A stretch of DNA of 64,000 nucleotides from Haematobia irritans (Eukaryota; Arthropoda; Insecta; Diptera; Muscidae), in assembly GCF_050003625.1 (NCBI RefSeq), contig NC_134399.1:226614783-226678782 (forward strand), written 5' to 3'. How positions within the stretch are numbered: the first letter of the stretch is position 1; each line of letters begins with the position of its first letter. A program made the position numbers and the translations under genes. The notes below the pieces were generated by a model that saw only the letters and a program-made list of their open reading frames with translations, ran no database searches and was not told the origin of the DNA. Positions 31,076 to 42,872 of this stretch are shown here, piece by piece.

Positions 31076-32038
31076 GGGCCTTTTCGGAAACGCAGTGTTG
31101 CGCTGCAACTGCTGCGCAACATTGATTTTATTGCGCAGCTGTTGCCTTTGCTTTTTTGTTGCATATTTTGTTTGCAATTTAGAACGCAAAAACACCACAA
31201 ATGGAAAAGTATATAATACATTTTATTTGTGAATTAGATGACTCTTCAAATGGGTCAAATCTATGTTATTTACAGAAAAAAAGATATCTAAAGTATAAAA
31301 AGCGAAAATTAATACTGCAACAAGTTTGCAAGACGATACGAAGATTCTAAAAGTTTTGGGATACTTTGAAGTCGTGAATCAATATCTTTACATATTTATA
31401 AATTTCCTATTTGTCTGCTCCTTCGTGAGCGTGAAATCAGGTTTATTTTCCTTAATTTTGTCGATCACTTTGCTCCATAACACAGATTTTTTTTTCGACC
31501 TGACGCAAAGTCGCCCTCCATATCCAAACGTGCTCTTACTATTAATTTAGTTGTCTTGGAATCAACCACTACCCTAAAAAATTATGAAAATATAATAAAA
31601 ATATTATAAACATACTATAATAATTAAAAAAAAAAAAAAACTAAATTGGAAATTTTAATACTTAAACGTAATTTTTTCACAATTACTTTTCTTTAATAAT
31701 CCATTTTAAGGAATACAAACTTTGTGAAAATTTGCTTTGAGCTTTTCCCCATCAAGTTATAATAAAATTTGCAACAAATATGTATAATTTCATGCATTTT
31801 TCTTACTGATTTAGTTTTCAGTTTAGCGATTTTAGCGGCTAAACTCGAACTTAATACTCACCTTTACTCGTTCTCTGCATCAGCCATTTTTATACTGCGT
31901 GTTTTTTATTACGTTTGCGCAACATATGCTACATTGTTGCATTTTAGAACATATGACGCTTACAGTGTTGCCGGATGTTGCAATTATGAATGTGATGCGC
32001 AGCAGTTGCAGCGCAACACTGCGTTTCCGAAAAGGCCC
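31076..32038. repeat. Non-autonomous DNA transposon with ~44-bp terminal inverted repeats
   Basis: The left end GGGCCTTTTCGGAAACGCAG continues for 44 bp and is matched almost perfectly by the complement of 31993-32038 (CTGCGTTTCCGAAAAGGCCC). AAA lies on both sides (31073-31075 and 32039-32041), a possible 3-bp target duplication. The interior is AT-rich, holds a partial copy of the 32751 MITE end (about 31800-31860), and encodes no transposase. Confidence 0.75.
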
Positions 32039-32750
32039 AAATTCTTGTTTTTATGTATGTTTTAATTTTATTTATTGTGATTTCATATAGTTTGAAAATT
32101 AAGCACTTAAGGCGTTAATCCGAGCGTTGATGGAAGCCTTTGAGAGGCCAAAATTATCTAATTCATAAAATTTTTGAAACATACTTGGAATAAAGAAAAT
32201 TTCATTGGGCTGGGATAAATTTCTTAAAAATAAATTGAAACAAAATAAATTTTTGCAATAGAAAAAATGTCTTTTGTTTCACTTCATTTTGAAGAAATTT
32301 ACCCCAACCCAATGAAATTTTCTTTATTCCAAGTATGTTTCAAACATTTTATGAACTAAATGTGGTAAACGTAAGTTCACCGAAGATTTTGTTCATTAGT
32401 TAATTTCCTTTTCATTTTTTTTACTTTTAGGAGATGGAATAAATTCTCCTTAATTTAAACAAACGCATTATGGAAATCTCAAAAAATGGAATACAATTTA
32501 GTTCAATTCACTTACACGAGTTAGTCCATTTTGCCCATAACATTTTAACATAACAGTTTAAATCCGTTCTATGAACCCGGGCTCTTCCTCTTAAAAGAAA
32601 ATGTAACTCTTCAATCAACGCACGGATTAACGTATGATATATATTTCGAACTTTAAGCTATAAAAAATATCATAATTGTTCGTTCGTCATTTTGTTGGAC
32701 ATCTTTTCAGGATTCATGTCAAACTACGGCATCCCTAAGTTATATGTGTA

Positions 32751-33197
32751 AGGTGGTTATTAAGTTCCGAGTTTAGCCGCTAAAATCGCGAAAGTGAAAA
32801 CAAAATCTGTAAAGAAAAGGCATACAATTATACATACTTGCTGCAAATTTTATTATAACTTGATGGGGAATAGTCCAAAGCTAATTTTCACAAAGTTTGC
32901 ATTCTATAATTTTATGCCTTTTTTTACTGATTTAGTTTTCACTTTAAGGTAAGTACTATTTTCGCTTTTCGGGTTGACATTTTCGCGGTTACTTTATTGA
33001 AACGGATCAATATAAAGCAGATACATTAACTCAATTGATGCTCAGTTTCTTGTTCCTCTAGATTTCGGCAAGACTTTGTTTTCATTTACAATTTTGATTA
33101 TTTCAGGAAAAGTAATCGCGAAAATAAAGTGATTTCAACTCGAAAACCGAACATAGTACACACCTTTAGCGGCTAAACTCGAACTTAATACTCACCT
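32751..33197. repeat. MITE with GTA target duplication, hosting a second MITE
   Basis: Ends AGGTGGTTATTAAGTTCC(G)AG and CGAACTTAATACTCACCT form inverted repeats of about 37 bp that include TTTAGCCGCTAAA. GTA flanks both sides (32748-32750 and 33198-33200). A 3-bp duplication would suit a PIF/Harbinger-type source, but no transposase is present. Confidence 0.75.
32947..33165. repeat. Nested 219-bp MITE with TTA target duplication
   Basis: Ends AGGTAAGTACTATTTTCG and CCGAACATAGTACACACCT are inverted. TTA flanks it at 32944-32946 and 33166-33168. Removing it restores the outer element's TTCACTTTAGCGGCTAAAC. A second copy is at 40250-40483. Confidence 0.8.
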
Positions 33198-33396
33198 GTA
33201 CACTTATAAAGTAGAATCAGTAGCACCCATATACAAAAAAAAACTTAAAGAAAAGAGTAAGCCTACTTCTACAATGAAAATGCCTACGATAAACTGTCAA
33301 TAAATTGTTTTGAATATGGGCATAAGTGTGTAAAAATAACCATGGTGATAGGCGAATACAGTGACGGCTTGCTTCATGTCGCCGAATTAGTATGAT

Positions 33397-33560
33397 TGTT
33401 ATGGAGCTAAACTTAGAATCAGGCACCACTCATTGTTAAGAGAGAAGTTCACCACTTCCGATATCACAATGGACTGAGTAGTCTAAACTAACGGGCTGCC
33501 ACAATATCTGATCTAACCTATTCATCTAAGAATTTATGAAGAATAGGTTAGGTAGGGTGG
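33397..33560 (+). mobile_element. SINE 3'-half plus an inverted tail fragment
   Basis: GGAGCTAAACTTAGAATCAG ... GAGAAGTTCACCACTTCCGA ... GGACTGAGTAGTCTAAACTA runs to about 33520. Immediately after, AATAGGTTAGGTAGGGTGGC is the tail in the other orientation. Both are diverged. Confidence 0.6.
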
Positions 33561-34229
33561 CAGTTAGGGTCCCTAAAAGATTCACAAGATTACAAAGATA
33601 TGCAAACAATTCTGTGTTTTCAAAAGTTTCTTAAGAAGTTTAACAATTATTTTCAGCTATAATAAAAACAATAAAATTTATTAAAAGTATACAATTAATT
33701 AAAAAAATGATGATGTCATCATATAGAAAAAAATCAAATTAGACCAAATTAGTAAATAATATTAAAATATATGCTAACAAATGCACGTAACTACATTAAG
33801 TACCAAACATCATTTTAAGTTTAAAGTAATTTAAAATTCAACGATTGTTACATCGATAATAATGTACGGTACGTACGAGGGACCGCACACAATTTGTAGA
33901 AACATACAAACATAAATATTTGTTGCAGATATTATGGATTAGTTTTTGGTTGTTGCACTATCTAAGAGAACGTTTAATTAGTAGCTAAATTTTTAAGTGA
34001 ATGAAGTTATGTTTAAAAAAAAATGCAATTAGATTCGTTATAAGATATACCAATTGAGTTTCCTTTAACTAAGTACACAAATCATATTATGTCATATTCT
34101 TAATGGAAATGCATAGTGTCCCACATTTAACCAGTGCTAGTTAAAATATTTTATAATAATGTAAATGAAATAGTTCAAAAATTATTATGGCCATGTTTCA
34201 ATTGAACATATACAAAAATTGTATAAAAT
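33561..34229. other. AT-rich DNA without a supported feature
   Basis: No frame over 60 codons with recognisable content and no clear terminal repeats. Confidence 0.4.
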
Positions 34230-34515
34230 CGGATGGGATATTTGACTATGAATTGAATTTACAATTTGGCAAATTGTTGAGTTTTAAAAAATATTCAATT
34301 AAAAATTTTATTGATTCAACAAATTTTTTTGATTGAAACAAAAATCGATTACAAAAATTAGTAGTATCAATTAATTATTCTAATTGGATCAATTAAGTTT
34401 TTAATTGACTTTCAATTAATTTTTTAATTGATACTATAATTTTGTGATTGAAGACATTTCAATAATTAATTGGATCAATTAATTTCGTGATTGAATCAGA
34501 AAAATGTTTTTGTGT
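34230..34515. repeat. AATTAATTG-rich palindromic repeat
   Basis: It is made of TTAATTGGATCAATTAA-type motifs and GTGATTGAAGACATTTCAAT. The same motifs occur inverted at 38975-39350, and related ones at 10700-11580. Confidence 0.5.
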
Positions 34516-35600
34516 GAAAAAAACAGCAAAACAACAATCACGCGAATCTTGCGGTTTATTTAATAAGCTTTTAATTATACTAAAAAAAAACATGCCCGGT
34601 TCCAAAGATTTTGTATTGATTTCTAGCCAAAGAAACGGAGAATTCAAGTAAGCTTACTTTTAAGACACAATTCCCTTTTAAATTTGGGTTTTGTGTACTT
34701 GATTCTAGGAAGCAAATTTTAATTTTTCGTTTTTTCAGCTTTTTTCTTTATATGCTATAAAAGTCCTTTCAAAGCGTGTTAACTATAATTTTAATTTCCG
34801 AATTCAGACTCCGGATAGGTTTCAAGTAAAAAATGTCCTTAAAATAATGTATTGAAAAACATGTTTGAACACATTTTTGCCTTGTTGTCAAGATTCAAAA
34901 AGACAACTAAATTAAAGACAATTTCATTAATTTTAAAGAATTTTTCTAAGTTATTAAAGTCATATTAATCCAAAAAAAAAAAATCGTTCATGTTATGATG
35001 CCAATTTTTAAGTTGAATTACTTAATTATAAGGACAAAAAGACTTAATTGAAAAGTTTATCGACTTTTGGGAAAAACTTTATATCAGAGAAATGCATCTT
35101 CTGTGCTAAGCAAAATTCGCATTCGTATTTTAAGGATATGAAATCATTGTTCTCATGACAATATTCTTTTTCAGTGTAGAGATAATACGGCAAAGAGCTT
35201 GTCTAAAATTTCACTTTGGATCTATGAAATACTTTTATCCGATTTTTTCGGAATAATATTTTTTTGTTTTTATATTTTGAATCTATTTGTTAGAATATCT
35301 TTGAACATTTCTTAAATTTCGCGTGACTTATAAGTTCTGATATAAATAGTGTTGCTAGGAAGGAGGTTGTACAATATGAAGTAACTAAATTAAAGCATGA
35401 TATGCATCTGTTTATAGATAATAAAGTTTGGTTTACATGAACAACACTGATTTCTTGGAATACGCGCAAGTGAGGCTTAGAATTACTTTTAGAATGACCC
35501 TCGTATCCACAGAAATAAGGGTGCCCTGTTTTAGAAATTTCACAAATATAAATACATTTTATGGCTCAAATTTTAAGTAATTTAAATTATTGTATTGTTT
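34516..35600. other. AT-rich DNA without a supported feature
   Basis: I find no coding domain, array or terminal repeat here. Confidence 0.4.
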
Positions 35601-35608
35601 CCTTCTAC

Positions 35609-37117
35609 CAGTGTTGCCAATATTGGGGATAATAATCCACCCCCCCCAATTTCGGGACTTGGGAATTTGATGGGGAATTTCCACAAATTTGGAAATTTTT
35701 TTGGGGAATTTTCGAAATCTGTTCAGTATAATAAGTTAAGGTTAGAGTTATGGTTTATATGAAATTCTTTTCTTCTACATGCGTACAAAAGGGCTTGAAG
35801 AAGTACAGAGAATCTTCAAAATATAAAAAAAAAACTAATCTCTCCTTTATTCCACGGCATTTATAATTTTCTGGTTCCTAAACAATTATTACTATTGTGA
35901 AAAAATTTCGTAAGGACTCGGGTCGAGGTGTTGCCCGTGCATCTGCGTTCATAGCTGATTTCGAAAATATATCCCATACATATAGAATAGAGTTCATATA
36001 GGCGCAAAAACGCCTTCCCTACCAACATTTTTTGAATTTGACGGCGCTTCTGAGAATCCCAACCACGTCGAAAAAATCGTATACGACATCCAAAACTCGT
36101 CGGAAAAGCGCCGTCACTATTGAGAAGTTGTACCACGCCAAGTTACCACAGAAAAGTATCGCATGAGTGCAATTATTAGGTGTCAAGTAAAACACGATTG
36201 TTTAGCTGTTATTAATTTGATTAAACATTTATAAATTCTTATAAATATAACATTTATACCACTATCACAACATAACATAACATAATTTTTTCATTAATAA
36301 TAGAATGATGTTGATTTACAAGTGGCAAGTTACATGTTGCAGCGTCTATCAGCCAGTGTTTTTATTCTCGATGTAGGCAGCGTGTCTGTAAAATAAAAAA
36401 CAATCACTTTATTCCATTTGGAAAGTCAAAAATTGTTCACCAATATACCTTTTACAATTTTAAGGGAAATAACTATGTTTTCAGCACTTCATTATCGATT
36501 TTATTTAAATAAATTATAAGAAGCTTGGTGTTTCACAAAATATAAAATGGCTTTTGTAACAATAGTGATGGCAAAATACTTTCATGTACATTTCATACGC
36601 TTCCCCCATCACAGTTGGCGATTGTTGCAGTGCCACTTACGAGTCTGTGGTAGCCATGAGGATGAAATTGAACTTTGAAATGCTGGCAGTGTTTTCATCG
36701 ATCACTCAATTATATTTTTTGATGGAGAACTAAGTTTAGATTCATGATCACACTTGTTGACGGAACTACAATTTTTATTTTTCCAGCATTTAGAAGACGA
36801 TTTGTATATAAAATTGTACATAAAAATTCGATGATTCAATCCCATAATTAATTCTTGGGCTTGTATCGGATTATATTTTGAGCACCCATCTCCTGGTTTT
36901 GTAATCTTCATCTTATTGCAATTCGGAAACTGGTTTTACAATTTTAAAATATTACGGATTTTATAGCAGAGCCTATTCCTTAACATTTTTTTTTTTCAAA
37001 AACTTGCCAAAACTTTATTGGGGATTTTTGTGGGGAATTTTAAATTAAATTGAGGATTTTTGGGGACGAAAGTGTTCTATTTTGGGGACAATAACCCGGA
37101 AAATACTGGCAACACTG
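35609..37117. mobile_element. Non-autonomous hAT-like element with 8-bp target duplication
   Basis: Terminal repeats are CAGTGTTGCCA at 35609 and TGGCAACACTG ending at 37117. Subterminal DNA is rich in TTGGGGA / GGGGAATTT motifs on both sides. Flanks CCTTCTAC (35601-35608) and CCCTCTAC (37118-37125) match at 7 of 8 positions. The 8-bp length and the CAGTG start are typical of hAT. It contains a CCCTGCCA-family MITE at 36017-36691. No transposase is left. Confidence 0.75.
36017..36691 (+). repeat. CCCTGCCA-family MITE nested in the hAT-like element
   Basis: The left end CCCTACCAACATTTTTTGAA, the interior GAGAAGTTGTACCACGCCAA and the right part GATGAAATTGAACTTTGAAA match 6263-7044. The right terminus (CTGGCAGTG) has decayed. 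Confidence 0.6.
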
Positions 37118-38974
37118 CCCTCTACGTACACAGAGAGTATAAAAATACAAGAGGACGAAAATTTCTCTTCTACCAAAACAACAAATGTCAACCGTATAGA
37201 TGTCGCACAATGCCTGCAGCTTTGGTATTACCGACGTTGCGGTCGAAGCGCTCTTTTGATAAATTGTTTATATAGGCATCGGTAGTTATAATTTTAAATT
37301 GTCTGCCAAAAAATTTAATAGAATGAAAATATTTATATAAATGAACATTTGTTATTAAAAAGTAGTTTATAAATCCTATTTTCCTTACGTTTCTTAAAGC
37401 CGGCAGAGAACTGAACAGGGTGACGCCGACGCAAACTGTATGATATTTGAGAGAAGCGTCGACAAAAACTGCATGATATTAGAGAAATTTTCCTCATGAC
37501 TGCCACCTACCGACGCATTTTCGCTTGACAGTTTCGTTCTCTTGTTTTTTTATACTCTCTGACGTACATTTTTTCAGTAAAACGTAATGATAATTGTTTT
37601 GTTTCTTCTGGATAAATCTGAGAATTGTCTTCTATTATCGCTTGATTATCCAGTGTTAAATTAGTTTTCAAAAAACAAATAATATTAGCTTTCACTCATC
37701 GTATTGTTATTATCTCTCTAAAACGGTCTTACCGGCATGCAATAAAAGCGTTAGTCCATCTACGTACTTAAGCCCCGTATATACCTCTAGCGAACATTTC
37801 CGCTATTCATAAGAAATGTATTGGTATTTATACAGGAATTTTCGGAATATAATAGATATAAATTCCTTGCCCACTTAGTAAATATGTATGATGCATATTT
37901 CCTAAAAAAATATGTGAACAATTTCATAGAAATACAATTCATATGGTCTAGAGAAACTCCCTTATAATCTCACTTTTTGATAGTGTAATTTTTAGTAAAA
38001 TTAAAAAAAAAATTGTTTGGGTTATACTCAGACGCTTGTCAATAACTAATAAAGAATTTATTACAGTCAAAGACACTCGCAAACTGGGCATTTCTAAATA
38101 AATGCTATGCAAAAATTAAGAGTTATTTAAATATATTTAACATTTTATGGATATATATATATGAAATATACTAAATTCCTTACAAAAAAAAATAAAATAT
38201 GTGGAGTTTGATAAAATTTAATGTCCATATAATTATTTTATTGAATGAATAAAAAACACAACAACAATTAATTGAAAAAAAAAAACAAATGCCATGAAAG
38301 ACTGTTAAAATAAAGAACTAAAATTATTGTTAAATATCTAAGATTACAAAATAAAGATAATAATACCTATGTACACTAAACAAAAAAAAAACTATGTACC
38401 TATCAATATGAATACAAGAAAATTATATAAATAGTTATATATAATATATAGCTAATAAATATTTTCAAAACGAAATTTAAGAAAGAGATATACTACTATA
38501 TATTATATACAAAAACAAATATACACAAATATATAGGCGAATACCTTACTAAAATCCAATATTAGTGAATATTTGAAATAAAACCATCAACAACGAGTTC
38601 AAAATAAAATGGATTTGGATAAAATATTAAGTTGCCCCAACCTTACATAGGGATCCACATACTAACATATGTGGTACAATGAATCTTACACAAAATTATT
38701 TCACTATTTGTTATGAAAATTTGTTTCTCCGCTAAAGTGGTTACATTTTCCCTTAATACTCTTATCCAAAACCCCAATCTTAAGTACACCCTAAATCACA
38801 AAGTGAGAACTGCACTCGTTATATGTGCGTTATGTAGTGTCAGTGTAATTATATGTTAAATGTTTTGCATTTGTTTTATTATAAAATAAAATGTTAATAA
38901 AAATAATTAAATTAATATAAATATAGCAAATGTTGTTACAAACATTTTTATCTTTTTTTTTCCAAGAAGGTTTG
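37118..38974. other. AT-rich DNA without a supported gene
   Basis: Short frames only. I see no splice-linked coding series, array or terminal repeats. Confidence 0.4.
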
Positions 38975-39350
38975 TATCACACAAAAAATATTTTGTTTTT
39001 TTGCGATTCAATCACGAAATTAATTGATCCAATTAATTTTTTAATTGAAATGTCTTCAATCACGAAAATTATAGTATCAATCACAGTTTTAATTTAATTG
39101 AAAATTAAAAAAATGTTCATCACTTTTTTAACTGACTGAGTCTTCCGAATTCGATTAAAAAGTTTATTGTATCAATTAATTTTTTAATTAAAAATTTTAA
39201 AATTTTCAATCAACGACTTAATTAAATTAATGTTTCTATCTTGATTAAAAAGTTAATTGTATCAATTAATTTATTAATTGAAAAATGTTCAACTTCAACT
39301 TAACTTTTTAATTTGAAATATTTTGGTTATATTTTTTTTCTGTGTATACT
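38975..39350. repeat. AATT-rich MITE with ACACARAAAAAATAT-like ends
   Basis: It begins TATCACACAAAAAATATTTT and ends ATATTTTTTTTCTGTGTATA, an imperfect inverted pair. The interior is TTAATTGATCCAATTAATTT-type motifs shared with 34230-34515. Confidence 0.5.
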
Positions 39351-39470
39351 CACGAAGTAACATAAATTAATTTTTTTCATTTAAGAGGAATAGGGAATAA
39401 ATAAAAATAAACGCAATATTATCGTCAAAAAAAAAAAAAAACGGAGGTTATTGTTTACGTGTTTACGTAG

Positions 39471-39781
39471 GGAGCCACCGTGGTGAAATTGCATACACAA
39501 GGTCGTGGGTTCGATTCCTGCTACGACCGAACACCAAAAAGTTTTTCAGCGGTGGATTATCCCACCTCAGTAATGCTGGTGACATTTCTGAGGGTTTCAA
39601 AGCTTCTCTAAGTGGTTTCACTGGAATGTGGAACGCCGTTCGGACCCGGCTATAAAAAGGAGGTCCCTTGTCATTGAGCTTAACATGGAATCGGGCAGCA
39701 CTCAGTGATAAGAGAGAAGTTCACCACTATGGTATCACAATGGACTGAATAAACTGCCACATAACCTAACCTAACCTAACC
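39471..39781 (+). mobile_element. SINE copy lacking box A
   Basis: It matches 24257-24606, but about 22 bp (including GGTTAGCATGCCCG) is deleted between CCGTGGTG and TTGCATACACAAGG, which removes the box A region; box B is intact. TATTGTTTACGT occurs on both sides, a likely target duplication. The tail near 39750 is also shortened. Confidence 0.85.
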
Positions 39782-40249
39782 TATTGTTTACGTACGTCAG
39801 AAAAAAGTACCTTGTTAAATTGAGGCTACAATTAACATATGTTTATTGCAAAAATATTTTTTTTTAATTATTTTTAAAAGTTGATTAAGAAATTTCCCCA
39901 GCTCATATTATAACTTCTACTTTAGAGTCTTGGTCCACATTTACAGGGGAAGTCTGTTTTCTACACTAGCTTTTTCAGTTAAACAGGAATCTGCACTCAT
40001 TATGCGTAATATAATAATTTTGGGATTTTTAAATAAAAAAGTTATTAAATTAAATTCCTAGTATTTGCTTCAAACTATTTTCTTTAGGACACGAATCTTT
40101 GAAGTAAATAAAATGTTCCTTAAAGTAAGGAAAAACATTTGTGATATAAAGAAATAACCCTTAAATTTTCTTGAGATATGTAAACTTTGGATTAAAAACA
40201 AAACATCTTCATATATAGACTGAACATTTTTTGAGGATTTTGCATCTTT

Positions 40250-40483
40250 AGGTGGGTACTATGTTCAGTTTTCGAGTTGAAATCCACTTTATTTTCGTGA
40301 TAACTTTTTCTAAAATAATCAAAATTATAAATGAAAACAAACTTATTCCTGTAAAGTCCTGTCGAAATCTAGGGGAACAAGAAACTGTGCATCAATTGAG
40401 TCAATTTATCTGCTTTATATTGAACTGTTTTAATAAAGTAATCACGAAATTTTCAACGCGAAAAGCGAACATAGTACTTACCT
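40250..40483. repeat. Second copy of the 219-bp MITE family
   Basis: Ends AGGTGGGTACTATGTTCAG and AGCGAACATAGTACTTACCT are inverted, and the interior matches 32947-33165 (CAATTGAGTCAATTTATCTG versus its complement). TTT flanks both sides. Confidence 0.7.
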
Positions 40484-41345
40484 TTTGGTTAAAATTTTTT
40501 TTTAATTAAAAAAAAAAAAAAAAACATTTTTTACATTGAAGTAAGCGTTAGAATTGGTTTTGTAAAAGGCTTTGACCTTCCATTAAAGATTTTGGTGTTG
40601 ATTCCGAGCCCAAAATATCTTTAACGCAAAGAATCAATATCTCCATTAATTTAATGGTTATTTCATTGAATCAAATATGCTTTACAAAAATTTCTGCTTC
40701 ACTTTATGACCCTTTAACTTAGTAACTTGGCGTGGTACATCCTCTCAATAGTGACGACACTTTTCGGTCACATTTTGAGATTTAAATATCGTATACGCAT
40801 TTTTCAACGAGATGAAGACTTCAAGAACGTGGAGAAAATTGAAAAAAATGGCAAAAGACTGATTTACCTTTTTCTGCAGACTTTTTGCTGTTTTATATGC
40901 TCAACACATTACACTCAAAATCCACGCTTTTAGAGATTAAATTTCTCTTTATAACCCGAATGACAGTTGAAAACTAGTTAATCTTGATTTTGGAAGTATA
41001 ATGAGAATGTCGTATTAGCAGATTTTTTTGCTGTGTCTATAGACTAGTTTTGTGAGTGTCTAATATCAACATAGCGATAGGTGGTAGGCTAAACATTTTT
41101 CCCGCACCTATAAATAGAATGAGCTTGTCGGCACAAATTCCCTCTTTTCTTATTTACGAGTGTTTTTGATATCAATATAGAATGATTTTTCATTATTTAA
41201 TAGTGGAGATATATGAAAAATATGTTATTTTTTTTGCGATATTTAAAAAAAATTGTCACGTGCCCAGTAAAATGTTGATAATCAATGGCAACACTATACC
41301 ATTTTCCGCCAAGGAATAAGAATAGATTTTAATTTGGCGACATTG

Positions 41346-42024
41346 CACTATGGTCTGGCGGTCCCAATTTTTTGGCCAAAAATCATAGCGCTTAAGCGGT
41401 TGTTCTGATCACCACAAAATATTCTAGACATTGATTCAAAAGGACAAACCCTTTAAGACTAATCCATACAGGGTGGGGGACGGCGTGTCAAACTATACTG
41501 CTTTCATATGCTTTCGAAATATCGATTTCTGACTATATACAGTATATATTCTTGATCAGATAGAAATTCTAGGATATAACCATGTCCGTGTGTCTGCCTG
41601 ACTGTTGTAATCACGCTACAGCTTTCAATAATGGTGCTATCGTCATAAAATTTTGTCAGCACGCAGGTCTTTTTTAGTTTTATTCCATTTAATTTTACGA
41701 AAATGTTTGATTTAAATTTGAGGTTATATAATAGCACTATTATTTCATACCACATTAACATTTTCACATTTTGTTTTTCGATAATTAAAGTACATACCAT
41801 CATCTTTCATTTCCATATTATAAATATTTATAAGATATTTTCACTTTTCTTTTGAAAATTGTTCTTGATATGTTAAAATCACAACACGTGTTATATGCAG
41901 AAAATTGCACATCTTGTCAGCCCTGGCAAATAACGGTAGTATTTATTATCGTATGACAGTAATAAATTTTGAATAAAGAATTTTGATTTTTGGCCAAAAA
42001 ATTGGATCCGTCAGACCATAGTGT
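41346..42024. repeat. DNA-transposon relic with ~39-bp TIR starting CACTATGGTCTG
   Basis: CACTATGGTCTGGCGGTCCC ... TTTTTTGGCCAAAAAT on the left is mirrored by GATTTTTGGCCAAAAAATTG ... CAGACCATAGTG on the right. ATTG lies at 41342-41345 and 42025-42028 and may be a 4-bp duplication. The CACTA start resembles CACTA or Chapaev-type elements. The interior frame (41504-41803, minus) has no transposase motif. Confidence 0.65.
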
Positions 42025-42035
42025 ATTGGCTGCTA

Positions 42036-42796
42036 CCCTGCCAGCATTTCAAAGTTCCATTTCATCCTCATCGCTACCACAGACTCGTAAATGTCACCAC
42101 AACCATCGCGAACTGTGATGGGGGAAGCATATCAAAAAGTACAAAATGTACATGAAAGTATTTTTTTGTGAAACGCCAAGCGTAACCAGCTTGTTATATT
42201 TTATTTAAATAAAAACGAAAATAAAGTTCTGAAGACATAGATATTACGCTTAAAATTGTGAAAGGTATATCGTGAACAATTTTCGACTTTCCAAATAGAA
42301 TAAAGTGATCGTTTTTCAAATATTTTTCCAGGCACGCTGTCTCCATCGAAAATAAACAAACTGTCTGATAGACGCTGCAATATGTAACTTGCTACTTAAA
42401 ACTCAACATCATTCTTTTATTAATGCAAAAAATTATGTTAAATGTGATGAGATAAACCGAAAAATGTTATATTTATAAGAAATTATAAATGTTTAATCAA
42501 ATCATTAAACATCTACACAATCGTGTTTTACTTGACCAAAATGATTCTTCTACAATTATCTTAAAATGCACTTTTTCCGATAGTTTGCAGGGGTTCTTAT
42601 TGGCGTCCTTCGAAATTGATCTAAATAGGCACCTAATAATTGCACTGATGAGAAATTTTTTCGTAGTAACTTGGCGTGGTACAACTTCTCAATAGTGACG
42701 GCGCTTTTCCGACGAGTTTTTGATGTCGTATATGATTGTTTTCGACGTAGTGGGGATTCTCAGAAGCGCCCCCAAATTCAAAAAATGTTGGCAGGG
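42036..42796 (-). repeat. CCCTGCCA-family MITE, inverted copy
   Basis: Ends CCCTGCCAGCATTTCAAAGT and AAAAAATGTTGGCAGGG, with TA on both sides (42034-42035, 42797-42798). It is the inverted form of 6263-7044 and the best preserved of the three copies. Confidence 0.75.
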
Positions 42797-42872
42797 TAGC
42801 CGTGACGGTATTCCATCGCGGATTTTGGGCTTCCCATAAGAAATCCACGTAAACAAGTGTTCGCCTATCGCT

